The translations under genes were made by a program, and so were the position numbers. From positions 2,314,001 to 2,378,000 of the forward strand of contig NZ_CP060697.1 in the NCBI RefSeq assembly GCF_014352855.1: DNA of 64,000 nucleotides, written 5' to 3'. This DNA comes from Sphingomonas sabuli. GTDB lineage: Bacteria; Pseudomonadota; Alphaproteobacteria; Sphingomonadales; Sphingomonadaceae. The notes under the pieces are model-generated. The model made no database searches. It had not been told where the DNA came from and saw only the letters and a program-made list of their open reading frames with translations. Of this stretch, positions 7,590 to 16,446 are shown piece after piece; the stretch's first letter is position 1; each line of letters begins with the position of its first letter.

Positions 7590-9519
7590 TCAGAAATCCG
7601 CCGCGAGCGTTGCGGCGACGCGGCGGGTGTCGCTGAAGCGCAGCGATCCGTTCGACGCCGCGTCCCACGCGTAGCTGTCGAACAGGTTGGTCACCTGGAC
7701 GCGCAGGACGGCCGGGACCGCAGCAAGCTTGAACCGGTAGCGCGCGCCGATGTCGACCGTCGTCTTGGGGCCGGTCGTCAACTGTTCTCCGCCCAGCGCT
7801 TCGTGCACCTGGGAGCCGGCGGCCTGACTGCTGCGGTTGTTGAGACCCAAGTCGATGGACAATGGGGCGAAGAAGGGCAGGCGATAATCGGCGTTGAAGC
7901 GCAGCGTACGGCCCGCGATGCCAACCGGCTTCGGCCCGATCACGCCCAGGCTGACGGCCTCGCCCGAAACTTCGGCATCGAGGAGGACGGCGCCGCCGAT
8001 CACGGTCAGCCCCGGCGCGGGCTGTCCCGCCAGCGACAGTTCGATCCCGCGATGGCGGACCGTGCCGAGCTGGCGATAGACGCGGTCGGGATCGAGCGTG
8101 AAATAGGGTTTGCGCACGTCGAACAGGCCGGCGACGAAATTGACACCAGGCGCGATCGTATAGCGGATGCCGGCGTCCCGCTGGCTGGTGCGCAGCGCCG
8201 GCGGTGCACTGTTGCGGTTGACCGCATTCGCGGGCGCGGTGCCGCTTTCTTCAAGTCCGCGGGTGTAGCCGGCATATGCGACGAGCTTCGGCGTCAGATA
8301 GGCGGCGACGGTGCCGTTGATGAGCCACGGATCGTCCTTCGTCACTAGCGGCGACAGGCCCGGGAGATTGCTGACCTTTTCATAGTTGGCCTTCTGGACG
8401 CCTAAGCTGAGCTCGCCGACGCCCGGCCAGCGACCCTCATAGCCGATGCCGCCGGTGAGCTGGCGGATGTGATCGTCGGAATCCGCCCCGAACAGGAATT
8501 CAGGTTCGGGCGCATCCACCCGGGTCGCGATCGAGGCCGGGCCAAGGTCGACGACCGCGGTCGGTCCGTAATTGCGGCGGGTAGCGCGCCCGCGCGCCGT
8601 GACGTGGATGGTATGCCGCCGGCCGCCTTCGGTGCGTGTGTGAGACAGGCGAGCCTCGCCGGACGTCGACCGCGACGACGCGTCTTCACTGGCCACCACG
8701 GTGCGGTTCGCCGATCCGTCAGGCTGGACGTTGCGATACAATTCGGTGCGCAATTGCGTGGCGACGTTTTCCCAGCGGAATAGCCCGCCGCGCACTTGCC
8801 AGCTGTACGACAGCGCGACCGTCGCGAGGCTGCCGAAGAAGTGCCGCCTGGCCTTGCTGATTGTCCAGTCGAGCCCGAAATATCGCCGCTCCACCTTGGG
8901 CGGCAGGTAGGCGCCGCCGGTAAAGATCAGCGGCATGTTGCGGTCGTGCGGGATCATCACGTTGCCGTAGAAACTGTTGACCTCGACCCGGTCGCTGGGC
9001 CGCCAGCGGAGCACGCCGCCCAACTGCGTGCTGCGATTATCGTCGCCGTCGAACGCCTCCTGGTATCGGTAGGAGAAGCCGGCGGCGAGGCTGAGGCGGT
9101 CGCGGACGATCGGCAGCTGGCCGTCGAGATCGAACCCGTGAGAGCCGAACGGGCCAAGATATGACCGGGCTCAACACCGCCTCGTTGCCGGACTTACGCA
9201 GCGCGAAGTCGGCGATGCCGGTCGGGGCCGGGAAGGGGTAGCTTTGCGCGGTCAGCCCGACACGGATCGTCGACCCGCTGGCAATCCGCCCGAAGCCGCC
9301 ATGTTCTGTCAGCGAAAGACCTTCCAGGCGGATGTTGCCGGCCTGGCCCGCACTAAAGCCGCGCACGTCATCGGGGCTGTACAGGCCGATCTTCTCATTG
9401 CCGACACTGGTGCCGAAAGCGTCACCTGCGGACTTCACCGCATTTTCATCGGCGCGCTGCGCCAGCGCGGGGGCGGCGGAAGCGAGTAGGAAAATTGCAG
9501 CGCCAAACGACCGGATCAT
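7590..9519 (-). pseudogene. TonB-dependent outer-membrane receptor, interrupted by a frameshift
   Basis: ATG at 9519 has a good GGAAGGG ribosome site and a signal peptide ending in APALAQ. It opens a plug domain (SPDDVRGFSAGQAGNIRLEGLS). The frame is intact for about 119 codons and ends near 9163. The barrel then continues one base out of frame, from YLGPFGSHGF at 9161, and reads cleanly to the stop with a C-terminal ATLAADF ending. Joined, it is about 642 residues, normal for the family. One extra base (or two lost) near 9157-9165 explains the break. It would import a ligand using TonB; the ligand is unknown. It is divergent from the DsbD-like gene. Confidence 0.8.
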
Positions 9520-9648
9520 GAAAGCCCTTCCCATTGTGTCGGGCAAATGTGCGGGTCGCCGGTGCGCAGCATAAGTGCCGGTCAGCCCCGCCAAGACCAT
9601 GACCTTCGGCACCTGTTTCGACCTGCGAACGGTGCCAGCAATGCCGTC

Positions 9649-11715
9649 ATGACCAGACTTTTCCTTCGGATCGCGGCCTGGGCCGCTCATGCGATTGTTG
9701 CGGCACTGCTGCTGGGCTCAGTGGCCCGGGCGCAGCTTCCGCCCGCTGGCGAGAACGCGATCAGCGCGCGCCTGCTGGCGGAATCGCCGACGGTCGCGCC
9801 CGGCGGGAAGGTGACGCTCGCGATTGCCATGCAGCCGCGGCCGGGGTGGCATGGCTATTGGCAGAACCCGGGCGACAGCGGCGGCGAAACCAAGGTCGAC
9901 TGGACGCTCCCGGCCGGTGTCACCGCGGGGCCGCTACAATATCCGGTGCCGCACCGGCTGCTGTTCTCCGGCATGATGAATTACGTCTACGAAAGCGGTT
10001 ACGCGCTGCTGGTCGACATCGCCGTGCCGCAGGGGATTGCGGCGGGCTCGTCGCTGCCGGTGCGGGCGAAGGTCGATTATATCGCCTGCACGTCGGAGGT
10101 GTGCGTTCCCGAAAAGGCGGAGCTTGCGTTGACCCTGCGCGCCGGGGCGCCGAGCACCGCCAATGCGGCGACGTTCGATGGTTTCAGGAAGGCCCTGCCC
10201 AAGCCGCTCGGCAGCCAGGCGCGGTTCGAACTTGCCGGCGACCGGTTCCGGCTGGCCGTGCCGCTCCCGGCCGGGGTGGCGGCGAAATCGCCCTATTTCT
10301 ATCCGCTCAGTTACGGCGCGTTCGAACATAATGCCGTGCAGACCGTGACTCGCACCGGCGACACGTTGATCGTCGACGTCGAATCGGCGGGCTCAGCGCC
10401 GACGGAGGTCGCGGGCGTACTCGATCTCGGTACGGGCACCGGCCTGTCGCTGACGGCTGTTCCCGGACCGGTGGCTGCTGCCGGGGCGGCACCGGGTGCC
10501 ACGTCCGAAACGGGGCTGACGGCCATCCTCGCGGCCCTGTTCGGCGCGATCCTCGGCGGGCTGCTGCTCAACCTCATGCCGTGCGTTTTTCCGATCCTCA
10601 GCCTCAAGGCCCTCAGCCTGGCCAAGGCGGGCGGAGAAGAAGGCGCGGCGCGGCGCGATGCCCTCGCTTATACGGCTGGCGCGGTGCTGACCTGCCTTGC
10701 GCTCGGCGCCGGGCTGCTGGCACTGCGCGCGACCGGCGTTGCGGCAGGCTGGGCCTTCCAGCTGCAGGATCCGCGAGTCATCTTCATCCTCCTGCTGCTG
10801 GTCACGGCCATCGCGCTCAACCTGGCGGGACTGTTCGAACTGCCCGCCGTTACTGGCGGCGACCGGCTGGCCGGCCAACGCGGCGCGCGCGGGTCGTTCT
10901 GGACCGGTGCGCTGGCGGCCTTCGTGGCGACCCCTTGCACGGGACCCTTCATGGGGGTCGCCCTCGGTGCTGCGCTCATCCTGCCAGTGGCTGCGGCGCT
11001 GGCGATCTTTGCCGGTCTCGGCCTCGGGCTTGCCTTGCCTTTCCTGCTTCTCGGCTTCGTCCCGGCCCTGCGCCGGCAGCTGCCGCGCCCGGGACCCTGG
11101 ATGGCGCGTTTCCGCCGCCTGCTGTCGATCCCGATGTTCGTCACTGCACTCGCGCTGGCGTGGGTGCTCGGGCGGCAATCGGGCGCCGATGGCATGGCCC
11201 TCGGGCTTGCCGCGGCACTTGCGCTCGCTCTTGCCTTGTGGATCGCCGGCCGCCGGCAGCAGGGCGGCGGGCGCGCCTGGCTGGGCCTTGTGCCGGCGGC
11301 CGCTGCGGCAGTTGCAGCCCTGGTTTTCCTGCCCGCCGCGGGCAGCACCGTGACGCCAGCTTCCAAGTCGGCCGAGAGCAATCTCAAGACCGAACCGTTC
11401 AGTGAGGCGCGGCTGGCCGAGCTGCAGCAAGGCGGGCGCAAGGTGTTCGTCTATTTCACCGCCGACTGGTGCCTGACCTGCAAGGTCAACGAAAAGGTCG
11501 CGCTGGAACGGTCCGACGTCGCCAAGGCCTTCGGAACGGGCGAGGTCGCGGTCCTGGTCGGCGACTGGACGACGGGCGATGCGGCGATCGGCCGGTTTCT
11601 CGAAGCCCACGGCCGCTCGGGCGTCCCGCTCTACCTTTTCTACGCGCCGGGCCGTCCGGTCGTGACATTGCCGCAGGTGCTGACCCCGGCCCGCCTCATT
11701 TCACTCGTCAGCTAG
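9649..11715 (+). CDS. DsbD/ScsB-like thiol:disulfide interchange protein
   Basis: 688 residues from ATG at 9649, after which a signal peptide is evident. The order is an N-terminal periplasmic domain with YIACTSEVCVPEK, then a CcdA-like membrane core of about eight segments. The core carries its cysteines in LMPCVFP (about Cys312) and TPCTGPFMG (about Cys430). A C-terminal thioredoxin domain has WCLTCK (Cys608 and Cys611). It passes electrons from cytoplasmic thioredoxin across the inner membrane to periplasmic thiols. The next genes encode a thioredoxin-like lipoprotein and, further on, copper-handling proteins, so it likely supplies reductant to them. Sco/ScsB-type roles are inferred. Confidence 0.9.
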   Translation: MTRLFLRIAAWAAHAIVAALLLGSVARAQLPPAGENAISARLLAESPTVAPGGKVTLAIAMQPRPGWHGYWQNPGDSGGETKVDWTLPAGVTAGPLQYPVPHRLLFSGMMNYVYESGYALLVDIAVPQGIAAGSSLPVRAKVDYIACTSEVCVPEKAELALTLRAGAPSTANAATFDGFRKALPKPLGSQARFELAGDRFRLAVPLPAGVAAKSPYFYPLSYGAFEHNAVQTVTRTGDTLIVDVESAGSAPTEVAGVLDLGTGTGLSLTAVPGPVAAAGAAPGATSETGLTAILAALFGAILGGLLLNLMPCVFPILSLKALSLAKAGGEEGAARRDALAYTAGAVLTCLALGAGLLALRATGVAAGWAFQLQDPRVIFILLLLVTAIALNLAGLFELPAVTGGDRLAGQRGARGSFWTGALAAFVATPCTGPFMGVALGAALILPVAAALAIFAGLGLGLALPFLLLGFVPALRRQLPRPGPWMARFRRLLSIPMFVTALALAWVLGRQSGADGMALGLAAALALALALWIAGRRQQGGGRAWLGLVPAAAAAVAALVFLPAAGSTVTPASKSAESNLKTEPFSEARLAELQQGGRKVFVYFTADWCLTCKVNEKVALERSDVAKAFGTGEVAVLVGDWTTGDAAIGRFLEAHGRSGVPLYLFYAPGRPVVTLPQVLTPARLISLVS

Positions 11716-11728
11716 AAGGAAGAAACCC

Positions 11729-12343
11729 ATGAGACTGTCGTTGCCCATCTATGCCACCGTGGCCTTGCTGGCCGCGTGCACCGATACCCCCCAGGTTCAG
11801 GCCGCCAATGTCATCGGCAAGCCCGCGCCGAACTTCACGCTTCCCAGCATCGATGGAAAGCAGGTCAGCCTGTCCGACTATCGCGGCAAGACCGTGGTGC
11901 TGGAATGGACCAACCCCGAATGCCCGTTCGTGCGCAAGCATTACGGTAGCGGCAATATGCAGAAGACGCAGGCCACGGCGATCAAGGACGGAGCCGTGTG
12001 GCTGTCGATCAATTCCGGCGCGCCCGGAAACCAGGGGCACATGACCGCTGCCGAAGCGAAGGGCGTCGTGGCCAAGTCCGGCGCGCGGCCGACCGCTTAC
12101 CTGCTCGATCCGTCGGGCAAGGTCGGCCACGCCTATGACGCGAAGACCACGCCGCACATGTACATCATCAACAAGTCCGGGACGCTGGTTTACGCAGGCG
12201 GCATCGACGACAAGCCGAGCGCCGACCAGGCCGACATCAAGACCGCCCGCAACCACGTCCTTGCCGCGCTCGCGGAAATCAAGGCCGGCAAGAAGGTGTC
12301 GGTCGCGACGGCCCGGCCCTACGGCTGCTCGGTGAAATATTGA
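11729..12343 (+). CDS. Thioredoxin-fold (AhpC/TSA-redoxin) lipoprotein
   Basis: 204 residues. The N-terminus has a lipobox LLAAC (Cys17), so it is likely membrane-anchored in the periplasm. The redoxin fold starts at IGKPAPNFTLPSIDGK and has a single active-site Cys65 in NPECPFVRKHY. Unlike TlpA there is no CxxC. This resembles peroxiredoxin-like redoxin proteins. It starts 13 bases after the DsbD-like gene, whose reducing output it probably receives. Its stop overlaps the next start in TGATG. Confidence 0.85.
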   Translation: MRLSLPIYATVALLAACTDTPQVQAANVIGKPAPNFTLPSIDGKQVSLSDYRGKTVVLEWTNPECPFVRKHYGSGNMQKTQATAIKDGAVWLSINSGAPGNQGHMTAAEAKGVVAKSGARPTAYLLDPSGKVGHAYDAKTTPHMYIINKSGTLVYAGGIDDKPSADQADIKTARNHVLAALAEIKAGKKVSVATARPYGCSVKY

Positions 12344-13485
12344 TGGCGGGACGAACGCGCCCTGCGCTGATTGCGCTTGCCGTTCTGATGTCGTCGGCCG
12401 GGGCCGCGGTCGCGGCGGTTCCGACCGCCCCGGCTTCGCCGGGCAAAGAGGCGGCGGCAAGCTATTTCCCGCCGGACGAGGAGCTGCAGAAGATGCTCGT
12501 CACTGTCGTCGGCCGCGGCGAGGTCAAGGGCGTCGTGCTTGGCCTGCTCGAACCGGACGGCCGCCGCCGAATCGTCAGCTTCGGCGATGCGGGCACAGGC
12601 GAGCCGCCGCTATCCGGCGACACGGGTTTCGAGATCGGGTCGATCACCAAGACCTTCACCACGACCGTCTTGGCGGACATGGTCCGCAAGGGGGAAGTCG
12701 CGCTGGATGACCCCGTGTCCAAGTATCTGCCCGCCGGCGTGCGCGTGCCATCCCGCGGCGGGCGGCAGATCACTCTAGTCGATCTTGCGACGCACATGTC
12801 GGGCCTGCCGCGGTCGCCCGTCGGATACCAGGTACCCGACATGAACAATCCGTTCGCAGCGTTCGAGGCCAAGCACCTTTACGCCTTCCTGTCGTCCTAC
12901 GAACTAGATCGAGATATTGGCGCCCGCTTCGAATATTCGAACCTCGGCGGCGGCCTGCTCGGCCATGCACTGGCCCGGGCGGCAGGCGCTGCTTCGATAG
13001 ACGCCCTGATCGGCGAACGCATCCTCGCTCCACTTGGCATGTCGGCAACGGGTTTCGGTCGCCAGTCCAATTTGCGCCATCCGATGGCCAAGGGCCACAA
13101 TCCGCAGGGCGAGGTCGTCCCTCACTGGACGTGGGCCGTTCTGGCCGGGGCAGGCGGGCTGCGTTCAACTGCCGCCGACATGCTGACCTACCTCGAAGCC
13201 AATATCGGCGCGCCACAATCGCCGCTGGAGGCGGCGATGCGGGATGCGCATCAGCCGCGCAGGCCCACCAGCGACAGGGGCGACAGCGTCGCCCTCGGCT
13301 GGCAGCACCTCCAACGCGGCGGCCGTACGATCATCCACCACGGCGCTCGCACCAGCGGATTTCAATCCTACATCGGCTTCGACCCGCAAACTGGGGCGGG
13401 GGCAATCGTGTTGGGCAATTCTCGCGGCTTCAACGCGCATTCCACGATTGTTCTGCAGATGCTCCGGGTGCCGGGCGCGCCATGA
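12343..13485 (+). CDS. Serine hydrolase of the beta-lactamase/penicillin-binding fold (class C-like)
   Basis: 380 residues from ATG at 12343, overlapping the preceding stop (TGATG); a TTG one codon earlier is possible. It has an N-terminal secretion signal. Catalytic motifs are SITK (about Ser100-Lys103) and YSN (about Tyr197), with an HHGARTSG segment replacing KTG near the C-terminus. These fit esterase/DD-peptidase-type members of the family. Whether it hydrolyses beta-lactams, peptides or esters cannot be told. It lies within the redox operon just upstream of the sensor kinase. Confidence 0.88.
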   Translation: MAGRTRPALIALAVLMSSAGAAVAAVPTAPASPGKEAAASYFPPDEELQKMLVTVVGRGEVKGVVLGLLEPDGRRRIVSFGDAGTGEPPLSGDTGFEIGSITKTFTTTVLADMVRKGEVALDDPVSKYLPAGVRVPSRGGRQITLVDLATHMSGLPRSPVGYQVPDMNNPFAAFEAKHLYAFLSSYELDRDIGARFEYSNLGGGLLGHALARAAGAASIDALIGERILAPLGMSATGFGRQSNLRHPMAKGHNPQGEVVPHWTWAVLAGAGGLRSTAADMLTYLEANIGAPQSPLEAAMRDAHQPRRPTSDRGDSVALGWQHLQRGGRTIIHHGARTSGFQSYIGFDPQTGAGAIVLGNSRGFNAHSTIVLQMLRVPGAP

Positions 13486-13562
13486 TCCGCGCATCGCGGC
13501 GGGCGCGTAACCATGACTTCCGACCTATGGCAACTCCGCAGACTATCTGGCAAATTCGCGCC

Positions 13563-14690
13563 ATGACACGCCATTTCAGCAGCCGGCATCGCTGGCTCTT
13601 CAGTCTCGCGGCCCTGTTCGTCTGGGCCGTGATTGGTGCGCGGGTGGTCGAATCGATCGTCACCGCCACGCCGTTGCGAGGGTCGCTGGTCTCGCCGTTA
13701 TGGCTGGTCCCGTTTGCGCTGTGCGGCCTAGCAATGCTTGGCTCGATGACGCTGCGGCTGTCCAAGGTGCAATGGTGGTCGCTCATCGCGGTCCAGTTCG
13801 TCTCGATCCTGGCAATGATCGTGCTGCTCAACTGGTCGCTGATGGCGATGTTTCTCGTGCCTTTGGCCTGGCAGGTCGGCTTTGCTCTGCCGGCCCTTCG
13901 CGCGGTTGGGCTGGTCCTGGCGCAAACGATCGTCGCCAACCTCGTCCTCGCCATCGTGCCCAACCCGGACCTTTGCTGGGTCAACTGGATGGCGTTCGGG
14001 CTGCAGATGTCGACGCTGGTCACCGCGGTCGCCCTGCGGCGCGAAGCGGAAACCGCAGAGGCGCTGGCAAGCGCGCATGCGGTCATCGCCAACAATGCCC
14101 GCGACGCGGAACGGACGCGTATCTCCCGCGAACTCCACGATGCCTGGGGTCACGAACTCACCGCGCTCGGCTTGCAGCTGGAAATCGCCAGCCATGTCAG
14201 CGACCTCGGGCGCGCCAACGACCATGTACTCAAGGCGCGCGGTCTTGCCAGCGAACTCCTGGGGAAGGTCCGCGACGTCGTTTCGACATTGCGCGAAGCC
14301 GAGCGCTGCGACCTAAAGCAAGCGCTCGAAGCGCTGGCCGAACGCGTGCCGTCGCCGGCCGTGCACGTCGACGTATCGTCGCGCGTGCAGCTCACGCCCG
14401 ACCAGGCGTACGCCCTAATGCGGTGCGCGCAGGAAGCGGTGACTAATGCCGTGCGCCATTCCCAGGCCAAGAACCTGTGGCTTCAGGTCGCGTCCGACGA
14501 AGGCGGCGTGCGGTTGATCGCGCAGGATGACGGCGCGGCCCGCCCGGCGCCGTCGAAGGCCGGTTCCGGACTGCGCGGCATGCGCGAGCGGGTCGAACTG
14601 CTGGGCGGAAAGCTCGCGGTCCGCAAGGAGCGCGGCGCAGGCTTCACCGTCGATGCGTGGCTGCCGCTGGGACCGCCGCAACCCGCATGA
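13563..14690 (+). CDS. Sensor histidine kinase, NarL/DesK (HisKA_3) type
   Basis: 375 residues from ATG at 13563, with about six membrane segments in residues 11-155. The HisKA_3 dimerisation domain carries the phospho-accepting His192 in RISRELHDAWGHEL. An ATPase domain ends in SGLRGMRERVELLGGKL. A start at 13482 would give an ATGA overlap with the hydrolase, but the intervening codons have poorer third-position GC, so 13563 is preferred. With no large periplasmic loop it may sense within the membrane. Its stop overlaps the response regulator start (ATGA), so the two form a cognate pair. Confidence 0.9.
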   Translation: MTRHFSSRHRWLFSLAALFVWAVIGARVVESIVTATPLRGSLVSPLWLVPFALCGLAMLGSMTLRLSKVQWWSLIAVQFVSILAMIVLLNWSLMAMFLVPLAWQVGFALPALRAVGLVLAQTIVANLVLAIVPNPDLCWVNWMAFGLQMSTLVTAVALRREAETAEALASAHAVIANNARDAERTRISRELHDAWGHELTALGLQLEIASHVSDLGRANDHVLKARGLASELLGKVRDVVSTLREAERCDLKQALEALAERVPSPAVHVDVSSRVQLTPDQAYALMRCAQEAVTNAVRHSQAKNLWLQVASDEGGVRLIAQDDGAARPAPSKAGSGLRGMRERVELLGGKLAVRKERGAGFTVDAWLPLGPPQPA

Positions 14691-15331
14691 TCCGGGTTGT
14701 CCTTGTCGACGACCAGATGCTCGTCCGCCAAGGGGTGCGGGGGCTGCTCGAACTCCTGCCCGATATCGAAGTCGTCGGCGAAGCGTGCGACGGCGAGGAA
14801 GCGCTGGCGGTCGTGCCGGAGCTCAAGCCCGACGTGCTTTTGCTCGACGTGCGCATGCCGCGGCTCGACGGCATTGCGGTGCTCAAGGGGCTGGCCGCCA
14901 TGGACGCGTTGCCGCCGACGCTTGTGCTGACGACGTTCGACGATGGCGATGCCGCGCTCGAAGCGGCCAAGGCCGGGGCCAAGGGCCTGATGCTCAAGGA
15001 CGTGTCGCTGGAACAGCTGGCGGAGGCGATCCGATCGCTGGCCGGCAATGGCTCGGCGCTGCAGCCGGCGATGACCGAAAGCCTGATGGCCGCCATCCGC
15101 CGCAACGCCGAACCCCCGCCCGACGATTTCAAGGGCGACACGCTGACCGCCCGCGAGCGCGAGATCCTCCACCTCATTTGCGCGGGCTACAGCAACAAGG
15201 AAATCGCCGACGTGCTGTCGCTCGCGGAAGGCACCGTGAAGAACCACGTTTCCAACCTGCTGCTCAAGCTTGGCGCCCGCGACCGGACTCGCGCCGCCTT
15301 GAAGGCGTTGCAGCACGGGCATCTGCGCTAG
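14687..15331 (+). CDS. Response regulator, NarL/FixJ family (REC-LuxR HTH)
   Basis: 214 residues. The receiver domain has acidic residues at 8-9, phospho-acceptor Asp54 (LLLDVRMP) and the LMLKD lysine. A linker follows, then a LuxR-type helix-turn-helix at about residues 150-205 (TAREREILHLICAGYSNKEI, then GTVKNHVSNLLLKLG). Start is ATG at 14687, overlapping the kinase stop. It is the DNA-binding output of the pair and may control the surrounding periplasmic redox and copper genes. No operator is evident. Confidence 0.93.
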   Translation: MIRVVLVDDQMLVRQGVRGLLELLPDIEVVGEACDGEEALAVVPELKPDVLLLDVRMPRLDGIAVLKGLAAMDALPPTLVLTTFDDGDAALEAAKAGAKGLMLKDVSLEQLAEAIRSLAGNGSALQPAMTESLMAAIRRNAEPPPDDFKGDTLTAREREILHLICAGYSNKEIADVLSLAEGTVKNHVSNLLLKLGARDRTRAALKALQHGHLR

Positions 15332-15421
15332 GCTCCAAATACGTATCGGCAGCTTGCCGACCTCGTCAGGGCAGCGGCTTCGGTTGACGCCGGCAAGCGT
15401 GCTGGCCCACAGGGCCGCGTG

Positions 15422-15853
15422 ATGAAACCTGCCCTTTATCTCGCCGCCGTCCTGCTCACCGCCTGCAGCGGGGAGGCGCCGGCCCCCGACGTCGCCGTGC
15501 AGGACGCCTGGGTGCGCGCGACGCTGCCCGGCCAATCGGTCGGCGCGGCCTATCTGACCATCGCCAACCGGGGCGGCGGGACGGACCGGCTGGTCGGCGT
15601 CTCCACGCCCGCCGGAAATGCTGCCTTGCATGCGTCGACCATGGACGGCGGCGTGATGCGGATGCGCGCCCTCGACGGCCTCGACATCCCGGCCAACGCC
15701 ACGGTCGATCTGAAGCCGCACGGAACCCACGTCATGATCACTGGCGTTGCCCAGCCGCTCAGCACCGGACAGTCGGTGCCGCTGCGCCTGACGTTCGAAA
15801 GGTCCGGCGTGCGCGACGTCACCGCGGCGGTCCGGCCGGGGAATGCGCTGTGA
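15422..15853 (+). CDS. PCuAC-type periplasmic copper chaperone
   Basis: 143 residues from ATG at 15422; a GTG one codon upstream is possible. The lipobox is LLTAC. It belongs to the DUF461/PCuAC family, which hands Cu(I) to the CuA site of cytochrome oxidase. The Met/His copper ligands are visible in LHASTMDGGVMRM and in HGTHVMITG. The GTGA overlap with the downstream Sco gene matches the common PCuAC-Sco pairing. A TTGACG about 40 bases upstream may mark a promoter in the 90-base gap after the response regulator. Confidence 0.9.
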   Translation: MKPALYLAAVLLTACSGEAPAPDVAVQDAWVRATLPGQSVGAAYLTIANRGGGTDRLVGVSTPAGNAALHASTMDGGVMRMRALDGLDIPANATVDLKPHGTHVMITGVAQPLSTGQSVPLRLTFERSGVRDVTAAVRPGNAL

Positions 15854-16446
15854 AGCAGCTCCGGCTCGTCCTGTGGGGCCTCGTCGCGCTGGCGCTCGCC
15901 GGGCTTGCATTCCTCCTGTTGCGGCCGGCGCCGCCCGTTGCGAACGCGCCGCAGGTCGCCGTCCAGTCCAGCTTCGGCGCGCCGTTCAATCTGGTCGATG
16001 CGCAGGGCCGGCCCTTCGCCAGCAGTCAGCTCAACGGCACGCCCTATGCGCTGTTCTTCGGTTTCACCCATTGCCCGGATGTCTGCCCGACGACGCTGGC
16101 GCGGCTGGCGAAGCTGCGCACCGAATTGGGGCAGGGTGACGATGCCTTTCGGATCGTCTTCGTCACCGTCGATCCGGATCGCGACGGACCGAAGGAAGTC
16201 GGCGCATATGCCGATGCCTTCAACACGCCGATCGTCGGGCTGACCGGTACAGCGGCACAGATCGACCGGGTCAAAAAGGACTTCGGCATCTATTCGGCCA
16301 AGGTGCCGGGGGACGGCGCGGACTATAGCGTCGACCATACGGCGACGGTCCTGCTGTTCGACCGCAACGGCAAGTTCGTCGCAACCATCGCGCCCGACGA
16401 ACAGGACGGTCCGGCGCTGGACAAGATCCGGCGCATCGCCGGCTGA
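15850..16446 (+). CDS. Sco1/SenC/PrrC copper-binding protein
   Basis: 198 residues starting with GTG at 15850, which overlaps the PCuAC stop. One N-terminal membrane anchor (residues 7-24) precedes a thioredoxin fold. Copper ligands are Cys75 and Cys79 (THCPDVCPTT) plus the conserved His in YSVDHTATV. It inserts copper into, or reduces, the CuA centre of terminal oxidase. With PCuAC and the DsbD-like reductase it forms a coherent periplasmic copper-delivery set. Its stop overlaps the SelO start. Confidence 0.92.
   Translation: MKQLRLVLWGLVALALAGLAFLLLRPAPPVANAPQVAVQSSFGAPFNLVDAQGRPFASSQLNGTPYALFFGFTHCPDVCPTTLARLAKLRTELGQGDDAFRIVFVTVDPDRDGPKEVGAYADAFNTPIVGLTGTAAQIDRVKKDFGIYSAKVPGDGADYSVDHTATVLLFDRNGKFVATIAPDEQDGPALDKIRRIAG

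Noticed and set aside
9037..9160. Separate gene from the upstream half of the receptor reading to 9037
   Set aside because: After about 9163 the frame becomes Arg/Pro-rich and the receptor sequence continues in the neighbouring frame, so it is a frameshift, not a second gene.
13131..13562. Kinase frame extended upstream to 13131
   Set aside because: It lies inside the serine hydrolase gene in another frame; third-position GC is poor and no membrane or sensor domain appears there.
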